Assembly: GCA_030840295.1 (NCBI GenBank)
Contig: JAVEET010000039.1
Location: 1-46,369, forward strand
Direction of reading: 5' to 3'
Source of the DNA: Pseudonocardiales bacterium
GTDB taxonomy: Bacteria; Actinomycetota; Actinomycetes; Mycobacteriales; Jatrophihabitantaceae
Length of the DNA: 46,369 bases
Shown here: piece after piece, positions 17,094 through 24,705 of the stretch
How positions within the stretch are numbered: position 1 is the first letter of the stretch
Layout of the letters: each line of letters starts with the position of its first letter
Notes under the pieces: model-generated
What the model saw: only the letters and a program-made list of their open reading frames with translations
What the model was told of the DNA's origin: nothing
The model's database searches: none
Made by a program: the position numbers and the translations under genes

Positions 17094-18107
17094 TCATATG
17101 CGGTCCCGCACGCTGCGGTCGCGCCCGTACAGGACAGTCACGCAGACGATTACGGCACCGAGAACGGCTTGCTGAGCGGCTGAGCTGAGCGACTGCCCTA
17201 CCAGGAGCGTGGTGAGCTCGACGAGCGTCAACGACCCGAGCACCGAGCGAATCACTCCCCCGCGTCCCCCGAGCAAGGAGGTGCCGCCGATGACGACGGC
17301 GGCGATGCTTTGGAACAGGTACGGATCGCCGACCGTGAACAGCCCGGCGCCGGTGAACCCGGTGAGCAGGAACCCGGCCAGTCCGGCGAGAGCCCCGCTC
17401 AGCCCGAAACAGACTGCTGAGATCGCGCGTTCGCTGACCAGCATCAGTTCGGCGGCCGGCCGGTTCGCACCGAGCATGAAGATCTGACGCCCGGGCCTGC
17501 TACGGCGAATGAACACCTGCGCAACGACGGCCAGCGCAAGCCACAGCACGACGACGGGGGCGACCGGGAGCGGACCGGTGCTCGACGCCGCCGACGTGAA
17601 CTGCGTCAACCAGGTAGGTGCTTTTCCGCTCAGGGTCGCGTTCGTCCAGATCAGGATCGCTCCGCCGACCACCGAGCCAGTTGCCAAGGTGACGACCAGG
17701 GGCGGCAGGTGCCACGCGCTGGTGACGAGCCCGTTCACGGCACCGACGAGCAGCCCGACCAGCAGGAGGATCGCGATGACCTCGACGGAGTTCATGCCTT
17801 CGCCGCTCAACCGGGCGCCGATCACGTTGCCGGCCCCGATCAGCGCCGGGACGGACAGGTCGATCCCGCCGATGAGCACCACGAACGTCTGACCGAGCGC
17901 CGCGATGCCGAGGAACGAGGCGATCACCAGCATCGCCTTCACCGAGTAGGGCTCGGCAAAGCCCGGGACGGCCGCTGCGCCGACAAGGAATACCAGAATG
18001 ACGCTGACGACCTGGATCGGTCCGCTGGTGAGTGCGCCGAGCACGCGAGGCGAGAACTCGATCAGGTTCCGAACCCGAGGTGGGATCACGGCTGTGTTGA
18101 CAGACAT
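17094..18107 (-). CDS. sugar-type ABC transporter permease (RbsC family), second permease
   Basis: A 337-residue inner-membrane permease of the ribose/xylose (CUT2) type with about 8-10 hydrophobic helices. Family motifs are VVLIGGIDLSVPALIGAGNVIGA at the N-terminal third and AVVIGGTSLLGGRGGVIRSVLG in the C-terminal third, followed by VELTTLLVGQSLSS. Its start overlaps the stop of the upstream permease (TGATG). It would form a heterodimeric channel with that protein, powered by the ATPase at 19098-20708. Confidence 0.92.
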   Translation of the reverse strand: MSVNTAVIPPRVRNLIEFSPRVLGALTSGPIQVVSVILVFLVGAAAVPGFAEPYSVKAMLVIASFLGIAALGQTFVVLIGGIDLSVPALIGAGNVIGARLSGEGMNSVEVIAILLLVGLLVGAVNGLVTSAWHLPPLVVTLATGSVVGGAILIWTNATLSGKAPTWLTQFTSAASSTGPLPVAPVVVLWLALAVVAQVFIRRSRPGRQIFMLGANRPAAELMLVSERAISAVCFGLSGALAGLAGFLLTGFTGAGLFTVGDPYLFQSIAAVVIGGTSLLGGRGGVIRSVLGSLTLVELTTLLVGQSLSSAAQQAVLGAVIVCVTVLYGRDRSVRDRI

Positions 18108-19096
18108 CAGGCGAGCCCTACTTTCGCTCGGGAGGTCAGTCGGCTGGCGAGCGTGGCGTTGGCGCAGACCGCGGCGAGCAGCACGGCGCCGTAGACGACC
18201 TGGATCCAGAGCGAGGACACCTTGAGGCTCGACAACATGGTCTGGATGAGGAACAGCGAACCGGCGCCCAGCATCGGGCCGACCATGGTTCCCCGGCCGC
18301 CGACCAAGGGATTGCCGCCGAGGGCCACTGCCGCGACGGCCGCGAGCGTGTACTGCTTGCCTACGCTCGGGTCGCCGGAGCCGATGAGCACGCTGAGCCC
18401 GATGCCGGCCAGTGCGGCAATGACGCCGCCGCTGGCGTACGCCAGGCAGAGCACCCGAGACACCCGCACACCGGAGGTGAACGCCGCGCGGTCATCGCTG
18501 CCGGTCGCCAAGATCGTCCCGACCGCACCGCGGTAGTGCAGCGCCCGCCAGAGGACGAGTGCCCCCAGCACGAGCAGGAGCGAGCGCGGCAGGTACCCGC
18601 CGAGCCACGCCCCGGACAGGTACGTCACCCAGTTCGGGACGACTCCGACCGGTTGAGGCATGACGACGAGGGCAAGCCCACTGAGAACGAGGTAGGAGCC
18701 GAGCGTGACGACCACCGGCTGCAGCCGTCCATAGGCGATGGCGATCCCGTTGATCAGGCCGGTGGCCGCCCCGATGGCCAGCAACAGGGGCAGCGAAAGC
18801 CACACGCTGCCGAGGCTGTGCGGCACGAGTACGCCAACCAGCACCACGTTGACAAAGCCGAGCAGCGGCCCGACGGACAGGTCGATGCCACCCCGACCGG
18901 ACATGACGGCCGGCACGCTGGCCATGGCAACCAGCACTGACGGCACGAGCAGGTTGATCGTGTTGGGCAGCTGGTGGCCGCTGAGCATCGTCGGTGACAG
19001 CACGAGGTTCACGGCGAGCAGGAGGACCACGAGGGCCAGGACCACGGTGAGCGGTGACCGGCGCACGGTCGCGACCGCGTGTGTGAGGTCGGGCAT
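18107..19096 (-). CDS. sugar-type ABC transporter permease (RbsC family), first permease
   Basis: A 329-residue polytopic permease of the CUT2 type. PAVMSGRGGIDLSVGPLLGF is the counterpart of the family's GGIDLSVG motif, and AVALGGNPLVGGRGTMVGP is the conserved cytoplasmic loop near the C-terminus that contacts the ATPase. About eight TM helices are visible, beginning at RSPLTVVLALVVLLLAVNLV. The ATG at 19096 is one base after the ATPase stop codon; the open frame continues upstream inside the ATPase gene and should not be taken as coding. Having two distinct permeases points to a heterodimer rather than the RbsC homodimer. Confidence 0.92.
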   Translation of the reverse strand: MPDLTHAVATVRRSPLTVVLALVVLLLAVNLVLSPTMLSGHQLPNTINLLVPSVLVAMASVPAVMSGRGGIDLSVGPLLGFVNVVLVGVLVPHSLGSVWLSLPLLLAIGAATGLINGIAIAYGRLQPVVVTLGSYLVLSGLALVVMPQPVGVVPNWVTYLSGAWLGGYLPRSLLLVLGALVLWRALHYRGAVGTILATGSDDRAAFTSGVRVSRVLCLAYASGGVIAALAGIGLSVLIGSGDPSVGKQYTLAAVAAVALGGNPLVGGRGTMVGPMLGAGSLFLIQTMLSSLKVSSLWIQVVYGAVLLAAVCANATLASRLTSRAKVGLA

Positions 19097-19097
19097 G

Positions 19098-20708
19098 TCA
19101 GTTGCCTCCCGCAGCGATTGCCGGCGTGCCGAAATAGGCCGAGACGAGGGATTCGGGGGTGACGTCGTCGCCGGCCAGCTCTGCCGACAGCGAACCGTCG
19201 TGGAACACCAGCACCCGGTCCATGAGGTGGACGAGCTCGTCGACCTCACTGGAGAGCATGACGACGGCGGCACCGGCGTCGGCCAGTCCGCGGAATACCT
19301 CGTACAGCTCGTGCTTCGTCTTGAGATCGACGCCTCGGGTGGGGTCGTTGAGCAGGATGACGCGGGGTTCGGCGGCCAGCCAGCGAGCGATGATGACCTT
19401 CTGCTGGTTGCCACCGCTGAGGCGTCCGATGGAGTCCTGGCGACCCGGCGTGAAGTTGACCGTGCGAGCGTCGCGCTGGAATCGCGATTTCGTTCGGCGC
19501 GGGCGGAGCACGCCGGCAACGCTGTCGCGTCCGAGCGTTGGCATGCTGTAGTTGTCGATGATCGGTAGCACGTCCGCCATGCCCTCGACCTTGCGGTCGC
19601 GCGGCACGTAGACGACTCCCCTGGCGACGCCGCCGCGGTAGGTCGTGACGGGGGCCGGGTCGTCGTCGGCGTGTCCCTTGGCGCCGGCGACGTAGACCTC
19701 TCCCGAATGCGGGGTCTGCAGTCCGGCGAGGCAGCGGATCAGCTCGTCTTGGCCGTGGCCCTCGAGCCCGGCGAGGCCGACGATCTCGCCGCGGCAGACC
19801 GTGGCGGCGAACGGCCGTGTGCTCGGTCGCAGCGTGACGGCGTCAAGGCGGATCGCCGCAGGTCCTCGCGTTGCGGTTCCTGTGCGCCGGGCGCCGGCCT
19901 CGACGTCGCGGCCGGAGATGAGACGGATCAGGTCGCGGGCATCGGCCTCACCGCGGCGGCGGATACCGACGACCTGACCGGTGCGCATAGCGACGAATTG
20001 GTCCGCGATGGCCATGACCTCGTCCATGCGATGTGAGATGAACAGGCAGCCCATGCCGTCCACAGCGCGCCGGCGTACCTCATCGAAGAGGCGGTCGCGC
20101 AGCTCGACGTCCAGCGTGGAGGTCGATTCATCGAGGATGAGCAGTTTCGGGTTGCGCAGCATGGCACGGACGACGACGCAGATCTGCTGTTGCATCAAAG
20201 TCAGCTCGCCTAGCGGACGGTCGAGGTCTACGTCGTGACCGGCCAGCCGGCGCCAGGCCTCGGTCGCGAGCTGCCGGCGGCGGGCGACCGCCGGACGCGA
20301 CAGCACCGGCGAGCCGTGGCCGAGCCAGAGGTTGTCGAGTAACGAGCGGTCGCGGGCGGCGAGGATCTCCTGGAACACGGTGACGATGCCCGCTGCCAGC
20401 GCCGCACGAGGCGAGCGCAGCCGCACGGCCGTGCCATCTACGAGGATCGTGCCCTGATCCGGGCTCAGCACACCCGAAAGCACCTTGACCAACGTGCTCT
20501 TGCCCGAACCGTTCTCGCCGAGGAGGGCGACGACCTCGCCCGGCGCGACGCTCAGGCTGCCGTCGACCAGCGCCCGAGTGGCGCCGAACCGCTTGCTCAG
20601 CCCTCGGGCCTCGACGATCGCCTTGGACGTCAAGGACGCCAACGCCGTTCTGGCGACGCCGGGTTCGACTGCCCCAATGGCGGCGTCCTGCATTTCGCTG
20701 TTGGTCAC
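19098..20708 (-). CDS. sugar-type ABC transporter ATP-binding protein with two nucleotide-binding domains (RbsA/MglA type)
   Basis: A 536-residue cytoplasmic ATPase with two ABC domains. The first has Walker A GENGSGKSTLVKV, a Q-loop near FQEILAARDR and Walker B LLILDESTSTLD. The second has a degenerate Walker A region (GLEGHGQDELIRC), the signature RLSGGNQQKVIIARWLA and Walker B VILLNDPTRGVDLKTK, the usual asymmetric pattern of the family. The first-domain signature is changed to LTLMQQQICVVVRAM, as often in RbsA. The GTG at 20708 was chosen because AGGAG lies 8 bases upstream; the longer frame to 20864 has no such site and crosses two operator copies. It energises the two permeases downstream. 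Confidence 0.92.
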   Translation of the reverse strand: MTNSEMQDAAIGAVEPGVARTALASLTSKAIVEARGLSKRFGATRALVDGSLSVAPGEVVALLGENGSGKSTLVKVLSGVLSPDQGTILVDGTAVRLRSPRAALAAGIVTVFQEILAARDRSLLDNLWLGHGSPVLSRPAVARRRQLATEAWRRLAGHDVDLDRPLGELTLMQQQICVVVRAMLRNPKLLILDESTSTLDVELRDRLFDEVRRRAVDGMGCLFISHRMDEVMAIADQFVAMRTGQVVGIRRRGEADARDLIRLISGRDVEAGARRTGTATRGPAAIRLDAVTLRPSTRPFAATVCRGEIVGLAGLEGHGQDELIRCLAGLQTPHSGEVYVAGAKGHADDDPAPVTTYRGGVARGVVYVPRDRKVEGMADVLPIIDNYSMPTLGRDSVAGVLRPRRTKSRFQRDARTVNFTPGRQDSIGRLSGGNQQKVIIARWLAAEPRVILLNDPTRGVDLKTKHELYEVFRGLADAGAAVVMLSSEVDELVHLMDRVLVFHDGSLSAELAGDDVTPESLVSAYFGTPAIAAGGN

Positions 20709-20730
20709 AGGTGCGCTCCTCTCGGGCCGC

Positions 20731-20751
20731 GGATTCCCAGTACTGGAATCC
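20731..20751. repeat. imperfect inverted repeat upstream of the transporter ATPase
   Basis: The 20-bp palindrome built on GGATTCCAGTACTGGAATCC with one extra C inserted near the left arm. It overlaps the promoter-proximal LacI-type operator at 20744-20757. It could be a second regulator site or a leader hairpin; there is no further support. Confidence 0.4.
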
Positions 20752-20757
20752 TTTCCA
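20744..20757 (+). promoter_or_regulatory. LacI-family operator, copy A
   Basis: TGGAATCCTTTCCA, 12 of 14 positions of the idealised palindrome TGGAAACGTTTCCA. It lies 36 bases upstream of the GTG start of the ABC ATPase gene and exactly 100 bp from copy B. Reading it as a target of the LacI-family protein at 24706 is an inference from the four matching copies. Confidence 0.6.
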
Positions 20758-20843
20758 TTATTTGGCACTGTACCTCGCTGTAGCTCGGAACGGAAGAGGC
20801 GATTCCCGTTGTGTGCATTCGTGTAACACCCAAGCATCGGTAC

Positions 20844-20857
20844 TGGCATCGTTTCCA
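20844..20857 (+). promoter_or_regulatory. LacI-family operator, copy B
   Basis: TGGCATCGTTTCCA, 12 of 14 to TGGAAACGTTTCCA, with the central CG that LacI-family proteins kink. It lies 136 bases upstream of the ABC ATPase start and 100 bp from copy A, so repression by looping or by two sites at an internal promoter is possible. I could not place the -35 and -10 boxes of that promoter with confidence. Confidence 0.65.
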
Positions 20858-20870
20858 CCGCCAACTCGAT

Positions 20871-20984
20871 TCAGCCGCGATCAACTCGGCGAGGCGAGAA
20901 CCTGCCGTGTACGCCGGGCAATGCTTCGAGGTAGGCCGCCTCGACCCAGCGGTCGACCAGTGCGTCCAGATCAGCAATGCTCAT
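20871..20984 (-). CDS. possible small protein coupled to the SDR gene
   Basis: A 37-codon frame whose ATG overlaps the SDR stop in an ATGA, the same junction type used by real genes in this array. It begins MSIADLDALVDRWVEAAYLE, which could form an amphipathic helix, and ends after an Arg-rich stretch. A different reading frame continues with a similar helical character (AELIAAESSW), so it may be the frameshifted start of a longer lost gene. I recognise no family. It could also be chance. Confidence 0.3.
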   Translation of the reverse strand: MSIADLDALVDRWVEAAYLEALPGVHGRFSPRRVDRG

Positions 20985-21790
20985 GAGGCGACAAAGTTCG
21001 CCAGGCCGCCATCCACCGCCAGCAGCTGTCCGGTCACGTAGGACGCTCGGTCCGAAGCCAGGAAGACGATGACGTCGGCGACCTCCTCCGGCACGGCCCA
21101 CCGGCCGAGGCGCACCTTCAGACGGTCCTGGAAGTCGTGCATGAACTCGTCACCCGACATGCCCAGCGGTTCGCCCAGCCGACGGGCGTTCTCCTCCCAG
21201 GCCTCGGTGCGGATCAACCCGGGCGACACAGCGTTGACGTTGACGCGAGCCGACGCCAACTCCTGAGACAGGTAGCTGGTCATCGCTCCGATAGCGGCGT
21301 TGGCCATGCCGCTCGCGGCGGAGTTGGGCAGCAGGGATCGGCCGGAAACGCCGGAGATGTTGACGATGCGGGCCGTGCCGTCCTGCGGCAGGTGCGGCGC
21401 GACCGCCCGGGCAACGCGGAGCATTCCCATCGTCTTGGTGTCGAACGTCGTCATCCATTTCGTGTCGGCTGAGCCGAGGATCGGGGCACCCTGCAGGATC
21501 GGCCCGGCGTTGTTGACCAACACATGAATCGGCCGGCTTCGACCGGCGGTCACCTCCTCGACCGCCGCATCGATCGACTCCTGGTCCGTGACGTCCAGTC
21601 GCACTCCGGACACCCGGTCCGGGCCGCTGGACTCGGCGAGTTTCGCCACGGCCGCGTCGATATCGTCGCGATGACGAGCAGCAATTACCACGCGGGCGCC
21701 CTCGCCGAGCATCCGTTCGGCAACGGCGAGGCCGATGCCTCGTGAGCCGCCGGTGATGACGACGGTGCGGTCTTCCAGACCGGTCAGCAT
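20981..21790 (-). CDS. short-chain dehydrogenase/reductase fold protein lacking the YxxxK motif
   Basis: A 269-residue Rossmann-fold SDR. Cofactor motifs are intact: TGGSRGIGLAVAERML (residues 13-28), LDVTD and VLVNNAG, with the PG motif in NAVSPGLIRTEAW. The catalytic Tyr and Lys are not present: where YxxxK should be, residues 160-164 read S-G-M-A-N, within SAASGMANAAIGAM. The upstream Ser region NISGVSG is kept. It should bind NAD(P) but cannot use the classical mechanism, so it may be a divergent oxidoreductase, an isomerase-like enzyme or a binding protein. The ATG at 21790 fits the fold start; the frame above it lacks homology to the fold. It sits between an amidohydrolase and the transporter genes. 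Confidence 0.85.
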   Translation of the reverse strand: MLTGLEDRTVVITGGSRGIGLAVAERMLGEGARVVIAARHRDDIDAAVAKLAESSGPDRVSGVRLDVTDQESIDAAVEEVTAGRSRPIHVLVNNAGPILQGAPILGSADTKWMTTFDTKTMGMLRVARAVAPHLPQDGTARIVNISGVSGRSLLPNSAASGMANAAIGAMTSYLSQELASARVNVNAVSPGLIRTEAWEENARRLGEPLGMSGDEFMHDFQDRLKVRLGRWAVPEEVADVIVFLASDRASYVTGQLLAVDGGLANFVAS

Positions 21791-21839
21791 GAGAGAACGT
21801 CCTCTGAAGATAGTCGGTTGATCAGCATGTCGGGTCGGG

Positions 21840-23210
21840 TCACCACGACCCCGAAGGCTGCCACGTGCCGCCCAGGGATGCGCCGGCGGTGTGGCTGACC
21901 AGGTAGTCGCGCGAGGACTCGGCAAGCTGGCGGACCCGCTTGGTGTCGGCCCCGGTGAGCACACCGTCGCGCTTCACTATGTGTCCGGCAACAAGGATTG
22001 TGTCGATGTTGGAGGTGTTTGCAGCCAGCGCTACCGAGGCGACCGGGTTGTTGACCGGGAACATGTTCAACCGGTCGATGCGGATCAGCAACAGGTCCGC
22101 GTCCTTGCCCGGGGCGATCGAGCCGGTGCGGTGCTCGAGGTTGAGTGCGCGCGCGCCTTCGATCGTCGCGAACTCCAAGACGTCGCGAGCCGTGATCGAG
22201 AGCGTCTCGGGCTTGCCGCCAGAGCGGATCACGGCGTCGTTATCCAGCGCTCGCTGCATCGCCAGCGTTGCTCGCATCGCGGTGAACATGTCACCGCCGA
22301 TGCCGGTACAGACGTCGATCGACAGCGAGGGGCGTACCCCGGCCGCGACGAGGCGCCCGGTGGGCGGGTACCCGTGGCCCATGTGCATCTCGACCTCGGT
22401 GGCGACGGATGCCGTGCCACCGGAGTCGGCGATCATGGCCAGTTCGTCGTCGTGCAGGCGGCTGCAATGCACGTAGGTGGTGTCGGGGCCGAGGATGCCG
22501 CGCTCGGCCAACTGCGCGACCGGGCGGTCTGCAAATCCCGCGACCCCGATGTGGACGCTGATCGGCAGGCCGAGTTCGCGGGCGGTGGCCCAGTCGTCGA
22601 CCGACCGGTCCACAGTGCCGAAGTCGGGTCCCCGCAACGCGGCGGCCAGCGTGATGCGTCCGTTGCCCGGCAGCGTCGAGCCACTCAGCCGCCGCAGGTC
22701 GGACCAGTCCGCGTGGCTGTCGCCGTCGAACCAGATCGGTGCGCCGTTGCCGTAGGCGTACGTCGCGCGCATGCCCGACTCGTCCAGCGCTGCTATGGCG
22801 GCGTCGGAGTGCTCCGGCGTCATGATCGCGCAGTGCGACCAGTCGAGGATGGTCGTGATCCCGTGGTCGAGCGCCTCGAGTGCCCCGAGCAGGTTTCCGG
22901 CGTAGACGTCCTCCGGGCGGTAGACCGGGGCCAGCCCGCCGAGGACACCGACCAGGTACTGAGACAACGTCCAGTCCGCCGCGATGTTGCGCATGGCCGT
23001 CTGCCAGAGATGGCGGTGGCTGTCGATGAAGCCTGGCACGACGATGCGGTCGGTGCCGTCCAGCACCTCGGCGTCTGGGACGGACAGATCCGGCGCGACA
23101 TCAGTGATCACGCCGTCGGAGATGAGTACGTCGCAGTCAGCGACATCACCGATCGACGGATCCATGCTCAGCACCCACGCGGCACGTTTGATGAGGGTCT
23201 TGCTCGACAT
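21840..23210 (-). CDS. amidohydrolase, TRZ/ATZ (cytosine/guanine deaminase-like) family, copy 2
   Basis: A 456-residue metal-dependent amidohydrolase, paralogous to the one at 12251-13648. Metal ligands are visible as HxH in PGFIDSHRHLWQTAMRNI, His in ISVHIGVAGF, His in TYVHCSRLHDDE and Asp in LSIDVCTGIGGDMF. Shared motifs with copy 1 include AADWTLSQY, LDWSH, DSGGTAS and MGHGYPPTGRL, but the regions after the second ligand differ, so the two may act on different intermediates. The ATG at 23210 has AAAGGG about 7 bases upstream. It follows the binding-protein gene after a strong hairpin and precedes the SDR by 49 bases. Confidence 0.9.
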   Translation of the reverse strand: MSSKTLIKRAAWVLSMDPSIGDVADCDVLISDGVITDVAPDLSVPDAEVLDGTDRIVVPGFIDSHRHLWQTAMRNIAADWTLSQYLVGVLGGLAPVYRPEDVYAGNLLGALEALDHGITTILDWSHCAIMTPEHSDAAIAALDESGMRATYAYGNGAPIWFDGDSHADWSDLRRLSGSTLPGNGRITLAAALRGPDFGTVDRSVDDWATARELGLPISVHIGVAGFADRPVAQLAERGILGPDTTYVHCSRLHDDELAMIADSGGTASVATEVEMHMGHGYPPTGRLVAAGVRPSLSIDVCTGIGGDMFTAMRATLAMQRALDNDAVIRSGGKPETLSITARDVLEFATIEGARALNLEHRTGSIAPGKDADLLLIRIDRLNMFPVNNPVASVALAANTSNIDTILVAGHIVKRDGVLTGADTKRVRQLAESSRDYLVSHTAGASLGGTWQPSGSW

Positions 23211-23235
23211 CGGTTTCCCTTCGATGAGATGGAGT

Positions 23236-23272
23236 CCGCCGGCCGGCCCGGGAGGTCAGGGCCGGCCGGCGG
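23236..23272 (-). other. strong intercistronic hairpin after the binding-protein gene
   Basis: A perfect 14-bp GC-only stem (CCGCCGGCCGGCCC pairing with GGGCCGGCCGGCGG) around a 9-base loop, 6 bases past the binding-protein stop codon. No U-run follows on the minus strand. In ABC operons such elements protect the upstream mRNA end so that the binding protein is made in excess (as known for malE-malF); partial termination is the alternative. Confidence 0.65.
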
Positions 23273-23278
23273 CAGCGC

Positions 23279-24556
23279 TTAGGGCAGTGCGGGCAGGTCT
23301 TTCGGTGTCGTGAAGAACGAGCCGAGCTGCGACGATGGCAGGAACGAGACGTTCGGCGGAGCCGGCGCCTGGTCAGCCGACGATGCGGTCCAATCGCTCT
23401 GTACCCAGCCGTTCAGCGCAGCCGCGCCGGTGACCTGCGGCGGATTGGCGACGATGGCGTCGAACTTCGGGCCCTGACCCTGCAGGGTGGCGATCGCGAC
23501 CCGCAGCGCCGCATCGATCGTCTGTTCCGGCGGGATCGTGGAGGCGACGTACTTGTCGGAGAGCTTGTCCTTCAACGCGACCAGGGAGCCCTTGTCGGGG
23601 TTTGCGTCCCCGATAGGCATGAGCTGGTGGCCGGTCTGCTGGACCGCCTGCATGATGGCACTGGTCATGCCACCGCTGTTGACCACGGCCGCCAGCGGTG
23701 CCGGGTGGGTGGACAGGTACTGCAGGGTGACCGTCTTGGCCGTGGCCTCGCTCCACTGGCCCTCGACAGCGCCGGTGACCTTGATGTCGGGGCAGAGCTT
23801 GAATGCCGCGGCGTAGCCGTCGCTCAGTGCCGCGCTGGCCGGAGCGCCGTTGATGCCGTTCACGACCAGCACGTTGCCCTTGCCGTTGATCATCTTGCCG
23901 ATACCGGCCGCGACGAGCTCGCCGGTGAGCAGATAGTTGCCGTCGACATTGATCGCGTAGGGCGAGGTGACGTGCGAGGCGACCGTGATGAACGGAATGC
24001 CGGCGTCGTAAGCCTGCTTGATGACCCCGTTGAAGGCCGTCGGCGAGTTAGGGATCGCGATGATCGCGCTGACGTGCTGGTTGATCATGCTGCTGATCTG
24101 CTGGATCTGCAGGTTGTTGTCGAGGTTGGAGTTCGTCGCCGTCAGACCGGTGGTGAGCCCTGCACCCTTGTAGGTGTCGACGTCCTTCTTCAGCCGGGAC
24201 AAGGCGTTGGCCCGCCAGGAGTTGGCGGAGAACGAGTCGCTGTAGCCGATCGTGTATGGACCGGGCTTGGGCTTGAACGTCGCGTACAGCGACTTGTTGA
24301 CCGCTGTGAAGTAGCCGTTGTAACCGGCCTTCACGTCGGCAGGCAGGCTCGAAAGATCTGCAGTGCCACCTGGTGCGGTGTCGGCGACCGTACCGCAGGC
24401 CGACGAACCGCCGGCCGCACCGGTACCGCCCGCGCTGGTACCGCCCGCCTGCGTGCTCGTCGACGACCCGCTCGAACACGCTGCGAGTACCACGCCCGTC
24501 GTCGCGACCGCGACGAGCACGGTGGCCCGTCCGGACCACCAACCCAGTCCACCCAT
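23279..24556 (-). CDS. sugar-type ABC transporter substrate-binding lipoprotein
   Basis: A 425-residue periplasmic-binding-protein type 1 lipoprotein, placed outside the membrane. The signal peptide and lipobox are visible at residues 1-27 (VATTGVVLAACSS, Cys lipidated), followed by a Gly/Ser/Thr-rich tether to about residue 70. The ligand domain begins near YTIGYSDSFSANSWRANAL and includes the alternating half-domain motifs INQHVSAIIAIPNSP, GIPFITVASHV and GNVLVVNGI, as in ribose and other CUT2 binding proteins. The ATG at 24556 has AGGGGG 8 bases upstream and starts a proper signal peptide. It is first in the array, directly under an operator, and defines the imported ligand, which cannot be deduced from sequence alone. 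Confidence 0.92.
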   Translation of the reverse strand: MGGLGWWSGRATVLVAVATTGVVLAACSSGSSTSTQAGGTSAGGTGAAGGSSACGTVADTAPGGTADLSSLPADVKAGYNGYFTAVNKSLYATFKPKPGPYTIGYSDSFSANSWRANALSRLKKDVDTYKGAGLTTGLTATNSNLDNNLQIQQISSMINQHVSAIIAIPNSPTAFNGVIKQAYDAGIPFITVASHVTSPYAINVDGNYLLTGELVAAGIGKMINGKGNVLVVNGINGAPASAALSDGYAAAFKLCPDIKVTGAVEGQWSEATAKTVTLQYLSTHPAPLAAVVNSGGMTSAIMQAVQQTGHQLMPIGDANPDKGSLVALKDKLSDKYVASTIPPEQTIDAALRVAIATLQGQGPKFDAIVANPPQVTGAAALNGWVQSDWTASSADQAPAPPNVSFLPSSQLGSFFTTPKDLPALP

Positions 24557-24578
24557 TGCCACAACCCCCTCTTGGTTT

Positions 24579-24592
24579 TGGTAAGGTTTCCA
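24579..24592 (+). promoter_or_regulatory. LacI-family operator, copy C
   Basis: TGGTAAGGTTTCCA, 12 of 14 to TGGAAACGTTTCCA. It lies just downstream of the predicted start point of the binding-protein promoter and 23 bases before its start codon, a classical position for repression by blocking transcription. Confidence 0.7.
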
Positions 24593-24602
24593 ACTGGCCG
24601 CA

Positions 24603-24632
24603 AGTGTGGGCACCGTCTTGTAGCGATGTCAA
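24603..24632 (-). promoter_or_regulatory. promoter of the catabolic array (binding-protein gene)
   Basis: On the minus strand an exact TTGACA -35 box (24632-24627) is followed after 18 bases by CACACT (24608-24603), a weak -10. The start point would fall near 24596, directly before operator copy C. The -35 match is strong and the -10 is poor, so the assignment is moderate. Confidence 0.5.
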
Positions 24633-24668
24633 GACTTCCAACCGAAATAATGCCGAAATAATCTAATG

Positions 24669-24698
24669 CTGACAGCGGGCACACGGATGGCGTAACGT
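24669..24698 (+). promoter_or_regulatory. promoter of the LacI-family regulator, probably leaderless
   Basis: CTGACA (24669-24674), 18 bases, then TAACGT (24693-24698), which fits the actinobacterial TAnnnT -10. Transcription would begin about 7 bases later, at or next to the ATG at 24706, and no ribosome binding site is present. The -10 lies inside operator copy D, implying autorepression. Confidence 0.55.
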
Positions 24699-24703
24699 TT
24701 CCA
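24690..24703 (+). promoter_or_regulatory. LacI-family operator, copy D
   Basis: GCGTAACGTTTCCA, 11 of 14 to TGGAAACGTTTCCA, with a perfect central CG and right half. It overlaps the predicted -10 of the regulator's own promoter and ends 2 bases before its ATG. Confidence 0.6.
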
Positions 24704-24705
24704 TA

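Noticed and set aside
18107-19519. 470-residue version of the first permease
   Set aside because: The part above 19096 overlaps the ATPase gene, is Arg/Ser-rich and not membrane-like; the real protein starts at the ATG at 19096.
21891-23282. 463-codon open frame opposite the second amidohydrolase
   Set aside because: It covers the same bases as a gene with complete metal ligands and has the composition of an antisense shadow.
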